Shown here piece after piece: positions 16,751 through 24,792 of a DNA stretch of 64,000 bases. The notes beneath the pieces are model-generated. The model saw nothing but the letters and a program-made list of their open reading frames with translations. It was not told where the DNA came from and did no database searches. Position 1 is the stretch's first letter; each line of letters starts with the position of its first letter. The stretch covers positions 186,001-250,000 of the forward strand of contig NZ_JAVLVT010000003.1 in NCBI RefSeq assembly GCF_031628175.1, given 5' to 3'. The translations under genes and the position numbers were made by a program. Origin of the DNA: Lipingzhangella_A rawalii. Lineage in GTDB: Bacteria > Actinomycetota > Actinomycetes > Streptosporangiales > Streptosporangiaceae.

Positions 16751-16825
16751 ACCCCACCAGCCGGGGCCACCCGGCACACACACCCCACACCGAGTCGCCC
16801 CGGCCCCGACCCGACGGTTCTGTAA
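16625..16825. repeat. Direct repeat B, copy 2 (201 bp)
   Basis: Second copy of 13413-13613, ending just after the GTTCTGTAA shared by both copies. With repeat A it gives the order A-B-A'-B', as expected if one block was duplicated in tandem. Confidence 0.9.
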
Positions 16826-16853
16826 CCCGGGTCACACCACTACGCTTGAGCAG

Positions 16854-17975
16854 GTGACTGAGATCGAGATTCCCACGAACCTGCTACCCAAGGACGGCCG
16901 CTTCGGGTGCGGGCCGTCGAAGGTACGTCCCGAACAGCTCAACGCGCTCGCCGAGTCCGGCGCGACCTTCCTCGGCACCTCCCACCGGCAGAAGCCGGTG
17001 AAGTCTCTGGTGGGCCGGGTACGGTCCGGGCTGGCGGACCTCTTCTCCCTTCCCGAGGGCTACGAGGTCGTCCTCGGCAACGGGGGAACCACCGCGTTCT
17101 GGGACATCGCCGCGCACGCACTTCTGCGGAACAAGTCCCAGCACCTGTCGTTCGGCGAGTTCTCCTCGAAGTTCGCGAAGGTCGCCGCGAGCGCCCCGTG
17201 GTTGTCCGAGCCGACCGTGTTGACCAGTGAGCCGGGAACGCACGGCGAGTCCCAGGCCGAGGCCGGCGTGGACGCCTACGCGCTGACGCATAACGAGACC
17301 TCCACCGGTGTGGCCATGCCGATCCGTCGGGTGGCCGGCGCCGACGAGGACGCCCTGGTCATGGTGGACGCCACCAGCGGCGCCGGCGGCCTGCCCGTGG
17401 ACATCGCGGAGACCGACGTCTACTACTTCGCACCGCAGAAGTGCTTCGCCGCCGACGGCGGGATCTGGGTGGCGATCATGTCGCCACGCGCGCTGGACCG
17501 GGTGACCGAGATCGCTGGCTCCGGACGCTACATCCCCGAGTTCTTCTCGTTGACCACCGCAGTGGACAACTCCCGCAAGGACCAGACCTACAACACGCCG
17601 GCCGTTGCCACGCTGGCGCTGTTCGCCGACCAGATCGAGTGGCTCAACAGCCAGGGCGGGCTGTCCTGGGCGGTGCAGCGCACCAAGGAGTCCTCGGACA
17701 TCCTTTACACCTGGGCCGAGCGCTCCGCGGTGGCCACCCCGTTCGTCACGGATCCGGCGCAGCGCTCCCAGGTGGTGTGCACCATCGACTTCGTGGACAG
17801 TGTGGACGCCGCCGCGATCGCCGCCACCCTGCGCGCCAACGGGATCGTGGACACCGAGCCGTACCGCAAGCTCGGCCGCAACCAGCTGCGGATCGGCACG
17901 TTCCCCGCGATCGAGCCCGCGGACGTGCAGGCGCTCACCGAGTGCATCGACCACGTGGTGACCAAGCAGTCCTGA
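16854..17975 (+). CDS. serC: Phosphoserine aminotransferase
   Basis: PLP enzyme converting 3-phosphohydroxypyruvate and glutamate to phosphoserine in serine synthesis. The 373-aa product resembles the actinobacterial SerC: GFLGTSHRQKPVK-type substrate loop, LGNGGTTAFWD, THNETSTGV, DATSGAGG and the PLP-lysine region YYFAPQKCFAADGG. GTG at 16854 matches the family N-terminus (TEIEIPTNLLPKDGRFGCGP). TACGCT sits 7 nt before the start and no Shine-Dalgarno is visible, so the mRNA may be leaderless. Confidence 0.95.
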   Translation: MTEIEIPTNLLPKDGRFGCGPSKVRPEQLNALAESGATFLGTSHRQKPVKSLVGRVRSGLADLFSLPEGYEVVLGNGGTTAFWDIAAHALLRNKSQHLSFGEFSSKFAKVAASAPWLSEPTVLTSEPGTHGESQAEAGVDAYALTHNETSTGVAMPIRRVAGADEDALVMVDATSGAGGLPVDIAETDVYYFAPQKCFAADGGIWVAIMSPRALDRVTEIAGSGRYIPEFFSLTTAVDNSRKDQTYNTPAVATLALFADQIEWLNSQGGLSWAVQRTKESSDILYTWAERSAVATPFVTDPAQRSQVVCTIDFVDSVDAAAIAATLRANGIVDTEPYRKLGRNQLRIGTFPAIEPADVQALTECIDHVVTKQS

Positions 17976-18224
17976 CCCAACCGGGTGCGCTGTCCGGGCC
18001 GGGACGCCGAGCTTCCCGGCCCGGACGCATTCCATGACCGATGCCTGGAGAAACCACATCTACACGGTGGGGCTACGCCAACGCTCCGGTTGTTCGAGGA
18101 CCCCGAGAACGGCGCCGACCGGCGACACACCACCGTGCCGTCCGGAGCGAAACTCACCCTCCTCGCTCCCGTCGACATCGAGCTGGACAGCAGCGCCTTC
18201 CCCCACCCGCGGAGTGCGAGTAGC

Positions 18225-19304
18225 TCAGGCACGCCGCGCCGCGAGCACGATCCCGCCGATCGCAGCCGTTGCCACCACCCCACCCAGCAGGATGCCCCAG
18301 GTGGCACCGCCCAACAGGCCCGCTTCCTGCTCATCCGTGGCCGGGCCGGCGTCCGCCTCGGGCGGCTCCTCCCCCGAATCGGTGTCCTCCTGCGGCTCCG
18401 GCTCAGGTGCGCCCTGCTCCTCGGTGAGTTCCAGGCGCCACACCGGGGTGTGCTGCCCCTCGGAACTCACATAGACCGCTGAGCCGTCCGGGGTGTGGGC
18501 AATCGCCTCGCCCTGCTCCTGGTTGGGCAGGTTCAGCCGTGCGGTGGCCTCCCCGGGCACCCCGTCGGTGGCGTCGTACACGGTCGCGTTCCAGTAGGTG
18601 CGCACGATGTAGGTGCGCCCGTCCGGGGCGAAGCTGGCCCCGGTCGCGAACAGCGGCGCTGGCCCCACCCGGGTGAGCTCGTTCGTGCCCTCCGCGGACA
18701 GTTCCTCCGGGGCGGCGTATACACCTCCGCCCGCTTCCTTGCTGGTGATGTACAGCCGGTTGTCCCGTGGGTCGATCATGAGCCCCTCGGCGTCGCGCCC
18801 TCCATCGTCGTAGGTGAACGTGTAGGTGGTCGCGTGCAGGGTTTGGTCAGTGAGCTCGGTGGGTTCCGGCACGCGGTAGACCCGGATGGTGGGCCAGCGT
18901 CCGTCGAAGTTGTCTCCGATGTCGCCCACGAACATGGCGGGCTGCCCGTCCGGGCCCTCCCCGATGGCCATGCCCTCCCAGTCGCGAGCCTCCACCCCGG
19001 GGCCGGCAATCCGCAGGGTGGCCACGGTCTCCCCGGAGGAGTTGACGGCGAACACGTCCGGGGTCATGTCCGGCCCGCTGTCGTTGTGGGTGTAGTAGAT
19101 GTCGTCGTGTAGCTGGGAGACGGCCATACCGCTGGACTCGTCGATCCGTGGATCCTGGAGTTCGAAGGCGACTTCCGCCCCGGGGGGAGCACCGGCGCTC
19201 GTGTCCCCCTCCCCCGGTGGCTCGACGGGTGCGGCCCCCAGCAGGGCGGGGAGCAGCAGCACCCCGAGCAGGAGCCCACGGATGCTACCGCGCATACTCG
19301 GCAT
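18225..19304 (-). CDS. Secreted, C-terminally anchored propeller-like protein
   Basis: A 359-aa protein with an N-terminal signal peptide (RGLLLGVLLLPALLGAAP), a ~270-residue extracellular domain with repeated blade-like units (RIDESSGMAVSQ, EGMAIGEG, DAEGLMIDPRDNRLYI, GEAIAHTPDGSAVYV), an acidic Glu/Pro/Asp-rich linker, and a C-terminal helix (WGILLGGVVATAAIGGIVLA) ending ARRA. The layout suggests a surface-displayed beta-propeller. Ligand or enzyme activity unknown. Divergent from the BKACE gene. Confidence 0.75.
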   Translation of the reverse strand: MPSMRGSIRGLLLGVLLLPALLGAAPVEPPGEGDTSAGAPPGAEVAFELQDPRIDESSGMAVSQLHDDIYYTHNDSGPDMTPDVFAVNSSGETVATLRIAGPGVEARDWEGMAIGEGPDGQPAMFVGDIGDNFDGRWPTIRVYRVPEPTELTDQTLHATTYTFTYDDGGRDAEGLMIDPRDNRLYITSKEAGGGVYAAPEELSAEGTNELTRVGPAPLFATGASFAPDGRTYIVRTYWNATVYDATDGVPGEATARLNLPNQEQGEAIAHTPDGSAVYVSSEGQHTPVWRLELTEEQGAPEPEPQEDTDSGEEPPEADAGPATDEQEAGLLGGATWGILLGGVVATAAIGGIVLAARRA

Positions 19305-19389
19305 CGTTCAGTTCCCCAGCCTGCCTGCGTATTCTTCCCCGTACCTGGGCATGTTTCCGCCCAGCACGTCACGTGAAGGGACCCAGGCC

Positions 19390-20109
19390 ATGAGGATAGT
19401 CGCCTGCCTGAACGGCACGTTGCGCCCCGGCGCACACCCTGCGCTCCCGCTGTCGGCGGGGCAGCTGGCCGCGGACGCCCACGCCGCCGCAGCGGCCGGG
19501 GCGAGTGAGATCCACCTGCATCCGCGGGACGCCCGGGGCGAGCAGGCGCTGGAACCGCAGGCCCTCACCCCCACCCTGGAGCAGGTCCGGGCAGCCGTAC
19601 CGGAGGTGCCCGTGGAAATCACCACCTCACTGGCGGCCGAACCCGACTCGTGGCGGCGCTACGACCTGGTGGGGCGGTGGGGCCAGCTGCCCGACGCGGC
19701 CACGGTGAGTCTGCACGAGCCGGGCTCGGTGGAGGTGGTACGGCTCCTGGTGGACCGCAGGATCCGGGTCCGGGCCGTGCTGTGCACGGTGGACGCCGCG
19801 CGGATCCTGACCCGCACCGGGGTGGACGTGGATGCCGTGGTGCTGTGCCCGCAGGAAGCGCGGTTGGACGAGGCACAACGCACGGTGCAGCGGATGGAGC
19901 AGGTCCTGGACCGGGGCAAGGTCACGGTCCCGCGGATGCTGCACGGCACCGGGGACACCGCCTGGCCACTGCTGGACCAGGCCCTGGAAGCCGGCTATGA
20001 CATCCGGATCGGGTTGGAGGACACGCTCGTGGGGCCGGATGGGGCCCAGGCCCGCGACAACGCCGAGCTGGTGCGGGCGGCCGTGTCCCGCATCCCCGCC
20101 CCGGCCTGA
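19390..20109 (+). CDS. BKACE-family (DUF849) 3-keto acid cleavage enzyme
   Basis: Zn-dependent enzymes of this family cleave a beta-keto acid with acetyl-CoA to give acetoacetate and a CoA ester (founder: 3-keto-5-aminohexanoate cleavage enzyme). The 239-aa product shows the metal-binding IHLHPRD (His42, His44) and the RIGLEDTLVGPDG region near the C-terminus. It is shorter than typical members (~270-310 aa) but the barrel ends look complete. GAAGGGA precedes the ATG at 19390. Substrate unknown. Confidence 0.82.
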   Translation: MRIVACLNGTLRPGAHPALPLSAGQLAADAHAAAAAGASEIHLHPRDARGEQALEPQALTPTLEQVRAAVPEVPVEITTSLAAEPDSWRRYDLVGRWGQLPDAATVSLHEPGSVEVVRLLVDRRIRVRAVLCTVDAARILTRTGVDVDAVVLCPQEARLDEAQRTVQRMEQVLDRGKVTVPRMLHGTGDTAWPLLDQALEAGYDIRIGLEDTLVGPDGAQARDNAELVRAAVSRIPAPA

Positions 20110-20127
20110 ACGTATCGGCCCGGACGA

Positions 20128-20226
20128 CTATCCGAACACCGCGCCGAGCACGACGAGGAGCATGATCGCACCCAGGACCGTCGGTAGCAGCCAGCGCTGC
20201 TTGCGGTTGTTGGTGAGCATGCTCAT
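20128..20226 (-). CDS. Very small membrane protein (32 aa)
   Basis: ATG with GAGG 4 nt upstream encodes MSMLTNNRKQRWLLPTVLGA followed by IMLLVVLGAVFG, a basic head and a single membrane helix. It starts 5 nt after the thpR stop on the same strand, so it could be the last gene of the marR-MFS-thpR unit. Function unknown. Confidence 0.5.
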   Translation of the reverse strand: MSMLTNNRKQRWLLPTVLGAIMLLVVLGAVFG

Positions 20227-20230
20227 GACC

Positions 20231-20791
20231 TCAGGTTAGCGCCCAGGAGGACACGGTCCGGTAGTGCGGTCCCCGCGGACCGAGCGTGCTGTGCAGCAGC
20301 CGCACCTCGGTGGCGGTCCAGCTGTCCCCGGCCACGGTGTCCAGGCCAGCGAGCGCTCCGCGCATGTCCGTGGGCCGGCGACTGCGGGCCACGGTCAGGT
20401 GCGGATGGTATTTCCGGTTCTGCACCGCGATGTCACTGGTCTGGGCGGCATCCCGTAGCGCGTCGACAAGCCGCTCCAGGGCCTCGGTGTCTCCGCGCAC
20501 ACCCAGCCACAGCACCCGGGCCCGCTCCACGGCGGCCGGGAACACGCCCGCACCGTGAACGGCGAGGGACAGCGGGGCGTGTCCAGCCAGCTGCTGGGGA
20601 AGCGCCCGGCGGAGCTGGTCACACTGTGTCTCGGTGACGTTCCCCAGAAACACCAGGGTGAGATGCCAGGTGGCCGGGGCGGCCCAGCGCAGCTGGGGAC
20701 GCTGCTGCCGCAGGGGGTGTATCGCCCGCTCGACAGCGTGCAGCGCCTTGGGGGGTGGGACGAGGGCCAGGAACATGCGCATGGAGGTCAT
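20231..20791 (-). CDS. thpR: RNA 2',3'-cyclic phosphodiesterase (2'-5' RNA ligase family)
   Basis: The 186-aa LigT-fold enzyme has both HxT/S catalytic motifs, WHLTLVFLG and HPHLTVAR, at the expected spacing of ~80-90 residues. It opens cyclic phosphates at RNA ends. ATG at 20791 overlaps the MFS stop (ATGA), so the two are translationally coupled. Another frame-compatible upstream extension overlaps the MFS gene and is rejected. Confidence 0.9.
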   Translation of the reverse strand: MTSMRMFLALVPPPKALHAVERAIHPLRQQRPQLRWAAPATWHLTLVFLGNVTETQCDQLRRALPQQLAGHAPLSLAVHGAGVFPAAVERARVLWLGVRGDTEALERLVDALRDAAQTSDIAVQNRKYHPHLTVARSRRPTDMRGALAGLDTVAGDSWTATEVRLLHSTLGPRGPHYRTVSSWALT

Positions 20792-22047
20792 GCTGTCGGT
20801 TCGTCCCGGGTGCGTGCCACGGTCAGCCCCGGCCAGCGCGGTACCGGCCGAAACCTCAGACCCAGATGCCGGAACAGGGCGATGGCGACCAGCAGGGTGA
20901 CCACCAGCGATACCACTCCGCCGACCATGAGGCTGACCCGCGGGCCGAAGGCGTCGGCGAGCCACCCCACGAGCGGGGCACCGACCGGTGCCATGCCGAG
21001 GAAGAACAGCAGGTACAGGCTCATCACGCGGCCGCGGAGCTGCGGATCGACAGTCAGCTGGAGGTAGGCGTTCATGGCGGTGTTGAGGGTGAGGAAGGCC
21101 ACTCCCATGGGGACCAGGACCACCAGGAAGGAAATGTAGTCCGGAGCTATGCCGAGCAGGATCTCCAACAGGGCGAAGGCGACCCCGGAGAGGAGGATCA
21201 GTCGCAGTCGGGGCCGGTCCCGGCGGGCGGCCAGCAGCGCCCCGGCCAGGGAGCCCACCGCGATAGCTGTTCCGGCGATACCGAAGGCGTCGGCACCGGC
21301 CGCGTAGACGTTGTTCACCATGAGTGCCATCTGGTTCTGGATGTTCGTTCCGAACATGGACAGAAACGCCGTCATGGTGAGCAGCAGCATGAGGTCGGCG
21401 CGCCCGCGCAGATAGCGTAGACCGTCCACCACCCGTCCCTCACCCGCGGCGGAGGGCTCGGTGACATGCAGTTCGCGGGTCCGCATCAGCCATAGCCCAC
21501 TGAGGACGGCGAGGAAGGACAGCGCGTTCACGAGAAAAACGGGCCCGCTGCCGATCGCTGCCACCAGCACGCCCGCGAGTGCCGGACCCGTGACCCGCCC
21601 CAGCTGGAAGCTGGCGCTGTTCAGACCGATGGCGTTGGGTAGGTCCCGCTTGCCCACCATCTCCACCACGAAGGTCTGGCGGGCGGGGGTGTCCACCACG
21701 GTGACGAGTCCCAGCCCGAGCGCGAACAGGTACACGTGCCAAACCTCGGCCGTTCCGGCGGTGGCGAGCACCCCCAGCCCCAGAGCCAGCACGCCCATGC
21801 TGGCCTGGGTCGCGATGAGCAGCCGGCGCTTATTGACTCGGTCCACCAGGGCCCCGCCCCACAGCCCCAGGATCAGGGTGGGCAGGAACTGGAGCATGGT
21901 GGTGATGCCGAGCGCGATCCCGCTGCCGCCGCTGAGCTGGAGCACCAGCCAGTCCTGGGCAATACGCTGCATCCAGGTTCCGGTGTTGGAGACCACCTGG
22001 CCCATGGCGAACAGCCGGTAGTTGCGGATCGCCAGGGAGCGGAACAT
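20788..22047 (-). CDS. MFS transporter, EntS/MFS_3-type exporter
   Basis: A membrane exporter of ~420 aa with 11-12 hydrophobic segments; conserved parts include FRSLAIRNYRLFAMGQVVSN at the N-terminus, GGALVDRVNKRRLL (motif A) and TPARQTFV. The family includes siderophore and drug exporters. Start uncertain: ATG at 22047 fits the family N-terminus but has no clear ribosome site, and the frame is open into the marR gene (a GTG near 22199 is possible). Cotranscribed with marR upstream and thpR downstream, so probably MarR-controlled. Confidence 0.82.
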   Translation of the reverse strand: MFRSLAIRNYRLFAMGQVVSNTGTWMQRIAQDWLVLQLSGGSGIALGITTMLQFLPTLILGLWGGALVDRVNKRRLLIATQASMGVLALGLGVLATAGTAEVWHVYLFALGLGLVTVVDTPARQTFVVEMVGKRDLPNAIGLNSASFQLGRVTGPALAGVLVAAIGSGPVFLVNALSFLAVLSGLWLMRTRELHVTEPSAAGEGRVVDGLRYLRGRADLMLLLTMTAFLSMFGTNIQNQMALMVNNVYAAGADAFGIAGTAIAVGSLAGALLAARRDRPRLRLILLSGVAFALLEILLGIAPDYISFLVVLVPMGVAFLTLNTAMNAYLQLTVDPQLRGRVMSLYLLFFLGMAPVGAPLVGWLADAFGPRVSLMVGGVVSLVVTLLVAIALFRHLGLRFRPVPRWPGLTVARTRDEPTA

Positions 22048-22100
22048 GGGCGGCCAGGAGAAGCCGCCACGCCGTGGTTCGGGCTGGGAACCGGGGTCTG

Positions 22101-22550
22101 CTAGGTCTGGCTCAGCCGGTCCAGAATCGTCGCCGCCCGGCGCAGGGTCGACTTCTCCTCCGGGGTCAGTTCCGCGAGGCGCCGGGCCAACCACGCCTCG
22201 CGTCGGCGCCGGTCCTGTTCCACCAGCTGCCGTCCCTCCGGGGTCGGTTCCACCAGCTGCTGCCGGCCGTCGCTGGGATGTCGGGTCCGGCGCACCAGTC
22301 CCCGCGTCTCCAGGGCGGTGATGATCCTCGTCATCGACGGGGGCTGCATCTTCTCGTGTTCCGCGAGCTCCCCGGGAGTGAGCTGACCGTGCCGGTCCAG
22401 CGTGACCAGGGCCGCGCTCTGGCCCAGCGACAGTGACGCGTCGGTGCGCTGGTGGCGAAGCCGGCGTGCGAGGCGCCCGATCGTCACGCGCAGAGTCGCC
22501 GCCAGTCCGGCGTCCGTCCTGGTCTGTGGGGGTGGTTGCGGCGCACTCAT
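22101..22550 (-). CDS. MarR-family transcriptional regulator
   Basis: The 149-aa winged-helix repressor has the classic MarR core: SLGQSAALVTLDRHGQLTPG, MTRIITALETRGLVRRTRHP, SDGRQQLVEPT. It sits first in an operon with the MFS exporter, the usual arrangement for an exporter repressor responding to a small phenolic or drug ligand. The ATG at 22550 lies within a 26-bp inverted repeat that may be its own operator. Confidence 0.9.
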   Translation of the reverse strand: MSAPQPPPQTRTDAGLAATLRVTIGRLARRLRHQRTDASLSLGQSAALVTLDRHGQLTPGELAEHEKMQPPSMTRIITALETRGLVRRTRHPSDGRQQLVEPTPEGRQLVEQDRRRREAWLARRLAELTPEEKSTLRRAATILDRLSQT

Positions 22551-22575
22551 TAGCATCACTCATTACTTTTGCTAA
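22550..22575. promoter_or_regulatory. Putative MarR operator
   Basis: TTAGCA-N14-TGCTAA, a perfect 6-bp inverted repeat that overlaps the marR start codon. It lies where self-repression would occur. Flanking sequence is AT-rich compared with its surroundings. Confidence 0.45.
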
Positions 22576-22625
22576 CGGTATCCGGTGTGGCCGGATTCCT
22601 CCAGTCCGAAGCACCGGCCCCCGGC

Positions 22626-24125
22626 CTAGCGCAGCCCCAGCAGGGACTCGATGGGCCCGAGGGCGAAGAACACGAGGAAGGCCGCGGAGACCACCCACAG
22701 CAGGGGATGGACCTCCCGGAACCGGCCCTGTGCGGTCCGGATCAAGACGTAGCTGATGAATCCGGCACCGATTCCGTCGGCGATGGAGTAGGTGAACGGC
22801 ATCACCACGATCGTCAGAAACGCCGGGATCGCCAGACCGTAGTCCGAGAAGTTGATCTTCGTCACCTGGGTCATCATCAGGAACCCGACCACGATCAGTA
22901 CCGGAGTCGCCGCCTCGAACGGAACGATACCGACCAGGGGGGCGAAAGGCAGGGCGAGCAGGAACAACCCCCCGGTCACGATCGCAGCGATCCCGGTCCT
23001 GGCGCCCTCGCCAGTGGCGGCCGCCGACTCGGCGTAGACCGTGTTGATGGACGCGGAGGCAGCCCCACCGAAGATCGTTCCGATGGAATCCACCACGAGT
23101 ACCTCGCGAGCCCGGGGCAGCTGCCCCTCGGAGTCCAGCATCCCGGCCTGTCCCGCCACGCCCACGGACGTACCCATGGTGTCGAAGAAGTCGGCGAGCA
23201 GAAGGGTGAACACCAACAGGACCAGGGCGACCACCCCGACGTGTTCGATGCTGCCGAACAGGTGGAACTGCCCCAATAGGCTCAGGTCGGGTACCGCCAT
23301 CACGTCACTGACCGAGGTCGGCAGTTGGGGGACGTTCAGCGCCCAGCCGTAGGGGTGATCCTCGCCACCGGGACCCACCTGTGCCACGGTTTCCACCAGG
23401 ACCGCCACCGCCGTCGCCACGACGATCCCGATCAACAGCGCCCCACGCACTCCCCGCACCAGCAGCACGATGGTCAGGGCCAGCCCGAGCACGAACACGA
23501 GAATGGGCCAGCCATGTAGCTGTCCGTCGCCGAGCTGTACCGGCACCGTGGTGTCGGCCGCGTCCGGCACGCGTCGAATAAATCCGGCGTTCACGAAACC
23601 GACCAGGGTCAGGAACAGGCCCAGTCCCACCGCGATGGCCGTCTTCAGATCGCTGGGGATAGCCCGGAACACGGCGGTGCGAAACCCGGTCAGGACCAGA
23701 ACCAGCAGGATGATGCCCTCCAGCACCACCAGACCCATGGCATCAGCCCAGGTCATCTCCGGCGCCAGCGAGTGGGCCACGACCACGTTCAGCCCCATCC
23801 CGGCGGCGAGCGCGAAGGGATACTTGCCGACCGCTCCCATCAGGATGCTGACCACACCCGCAACGAGCGCGGTCACGGCGGCGACCATGCCGATCGCGAT
23901 CCCGATGTTCTGCTCGGTGTTGGCCAGCCCACCGGGCAGGTTCCCGTCGATGTCGGTCGCGGTGCCGATGATCAGCGGGTTGAGCACCACGATGTAGGCC
24001 ATGGCGAAGAACATTGCGAGCCCACCCCGGACCTCCCGGCCGAAAGTGGACTTGCGCGCCGAAACCTCAAAGTAGCGGTCGATCCCGCGGGTAATCCGGC
24101 TATTACGGGATGGAGACTCTTGCAC
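22626..24125 (-). CDS. NCS2/AzgA-type purine permease
   Basis: A 499-aa hypoxanthine/guanine/adenine proton symporter of the AzgA branch. Diagnostic parts are the N-terminal FGREVRGGLAMFFAMAYIVVLNP, KYPFALAAGMGLNVVVA and ADFFDTMGTSVGVAGQAG, with ~14 hydrophobic segments. Full length. The start at 24125 fits the family N-terminus. It stands alone on this strand, with marR upstream of the next operon. Precise purine preference is not visible. Confidence 0.92.
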   Translation of the reverse strand: MQESPSRNSRITRGIDRYFEVSARKSTFGREVRGGLAMFFAMAYIVVLNPLIIGTATDIDGNLPGGLANTEQNIGIAIGMVAAVTALVAGVVSILMGAVGKYPFALAAGMGLNVVVAHSLAPEMTWADAMGLVVLEGIILLVLVLTGFRTAVFRAIPSDLKTAIAVGLGLFLTLVGFVNAGFIRRVPDAADTTVPVQLGDGQLHGWPILVFVLGLALTIVLLVRGVRGALLIGIVVATAVAVLVETVAQVGPGGEDHPYGWALNVPQLPTSVSDVMAVPDLSLLGQFHLFGSIEHVGVVALVLLVFTLLLADFFDTMGTSVGVAGQAGMLDSEGQLPRAREVLVVDSIGTIFGGAASASINTVYAESAAATGEGARTGIAAIVTGGLFLLALPFAPLVGIVPFEAATPVLIVVGFLMMTQVTKINFSDYGLAIPAFLTIVVMPFTYSIADGIGAGFISYVLIRTAQGRFREVHPLLWVVSAAFLVFFALGPIESLLGLR

Positions 24126-24272
24126 GACGATGACCCAAACGTGTTCGAGTGGAAGTACGGGAACAGGCTAGCCGCGCCACAGTGAGCGTGACCCCCGCGT
24201 GACCTGGGCTCCGATCATCCGACCAGAAGTGCCGCGCGGCGTGGGCGCGCACGCATCGTCTAGCCTGAGAAC

Positions 24273-24749
24273 GTGCCTAGACCACGTCAGCCGGACCCAG
24301 CAGCATTCGAGGGCGACCACCGGATCCCCGCGGCCCTCGGCTCAGTGGCCTGGGCAATCGCCCTGGTCATCCTGCTGGCCATGGGCGACTCCCTGCCACG
24401 CGAGGACCGGTGGTGGATCGGTGTGTGCCTGACCGGCCTGGCCCTGGGCCTGTTCGCCTTGGCCTACATTCCCCACATACAACGCCGCGGCGACAGCCCC
24501 GCCCCGGACGGGGCCGGCTCCTCCCAGACCGACGGCCAGGACCCGGCCAGCGCTCAGACCGATCCCGAATCCGAGACCGCACCCGACGCCGCGGATCCCG
24601 GAACCGACCACAGCCACAATGCGTCCACCACGCGCACGGCGCCGTCGTCCCCGGGCACAGACGCCGCCCCCGGTTCCAGTGATACCGGGACCACGACCGG
24701 TGCCGCCCCCGAGACCAGCGGCGAGCAACCCCCGCATCGCGGGGAGTGA
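24273..24749 (+). CDS. DUF2530 membrane protein with acidic disordered tail
   Basis: A 158-aa protein with two membrane helices (SVAWAIALVILLAMGD; WWIGVCLTGLALGLFALAYI) and HIQRR, the DUF2530 signature, followed by a ~90-residue hydrophilic tail rich in Asp, Ser, Thr and Pro. Function unknown. The GTG start has no Shine-Dalgarno; TAGCCT lies 6 nt upstream, suggesting a leaderless mRNA. In many actinobacteria DUF2530 genes lie near purine permeases and MarR genes, as here. Confidence 0.82.
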   Translation: MPRPRQPDPAAFEGDHRIPAALGSVAWAIALVILLAMGDSLPREDRWWIGVCLTGLALGLFALAYIPHIQRRGDSPAPDGAGSSQTDGQDPASAQTDPESETAPDAADPGTDHSHNASTTRTAPSSPGTDAAPGSSDTGTTTGAAPETSGEQPPHRGE

Positions 24750-24792
24750 GCCGACGGGCGCGTCGTTCGACCACGTATCCGATAATGGGAGG

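Noticed and set aside
16464..16853. N-terminal extension of serC
   Set aside because: Reads through the zinc-ribbon gene in another frame; SerC homology and the GTG start at 16854 agree.
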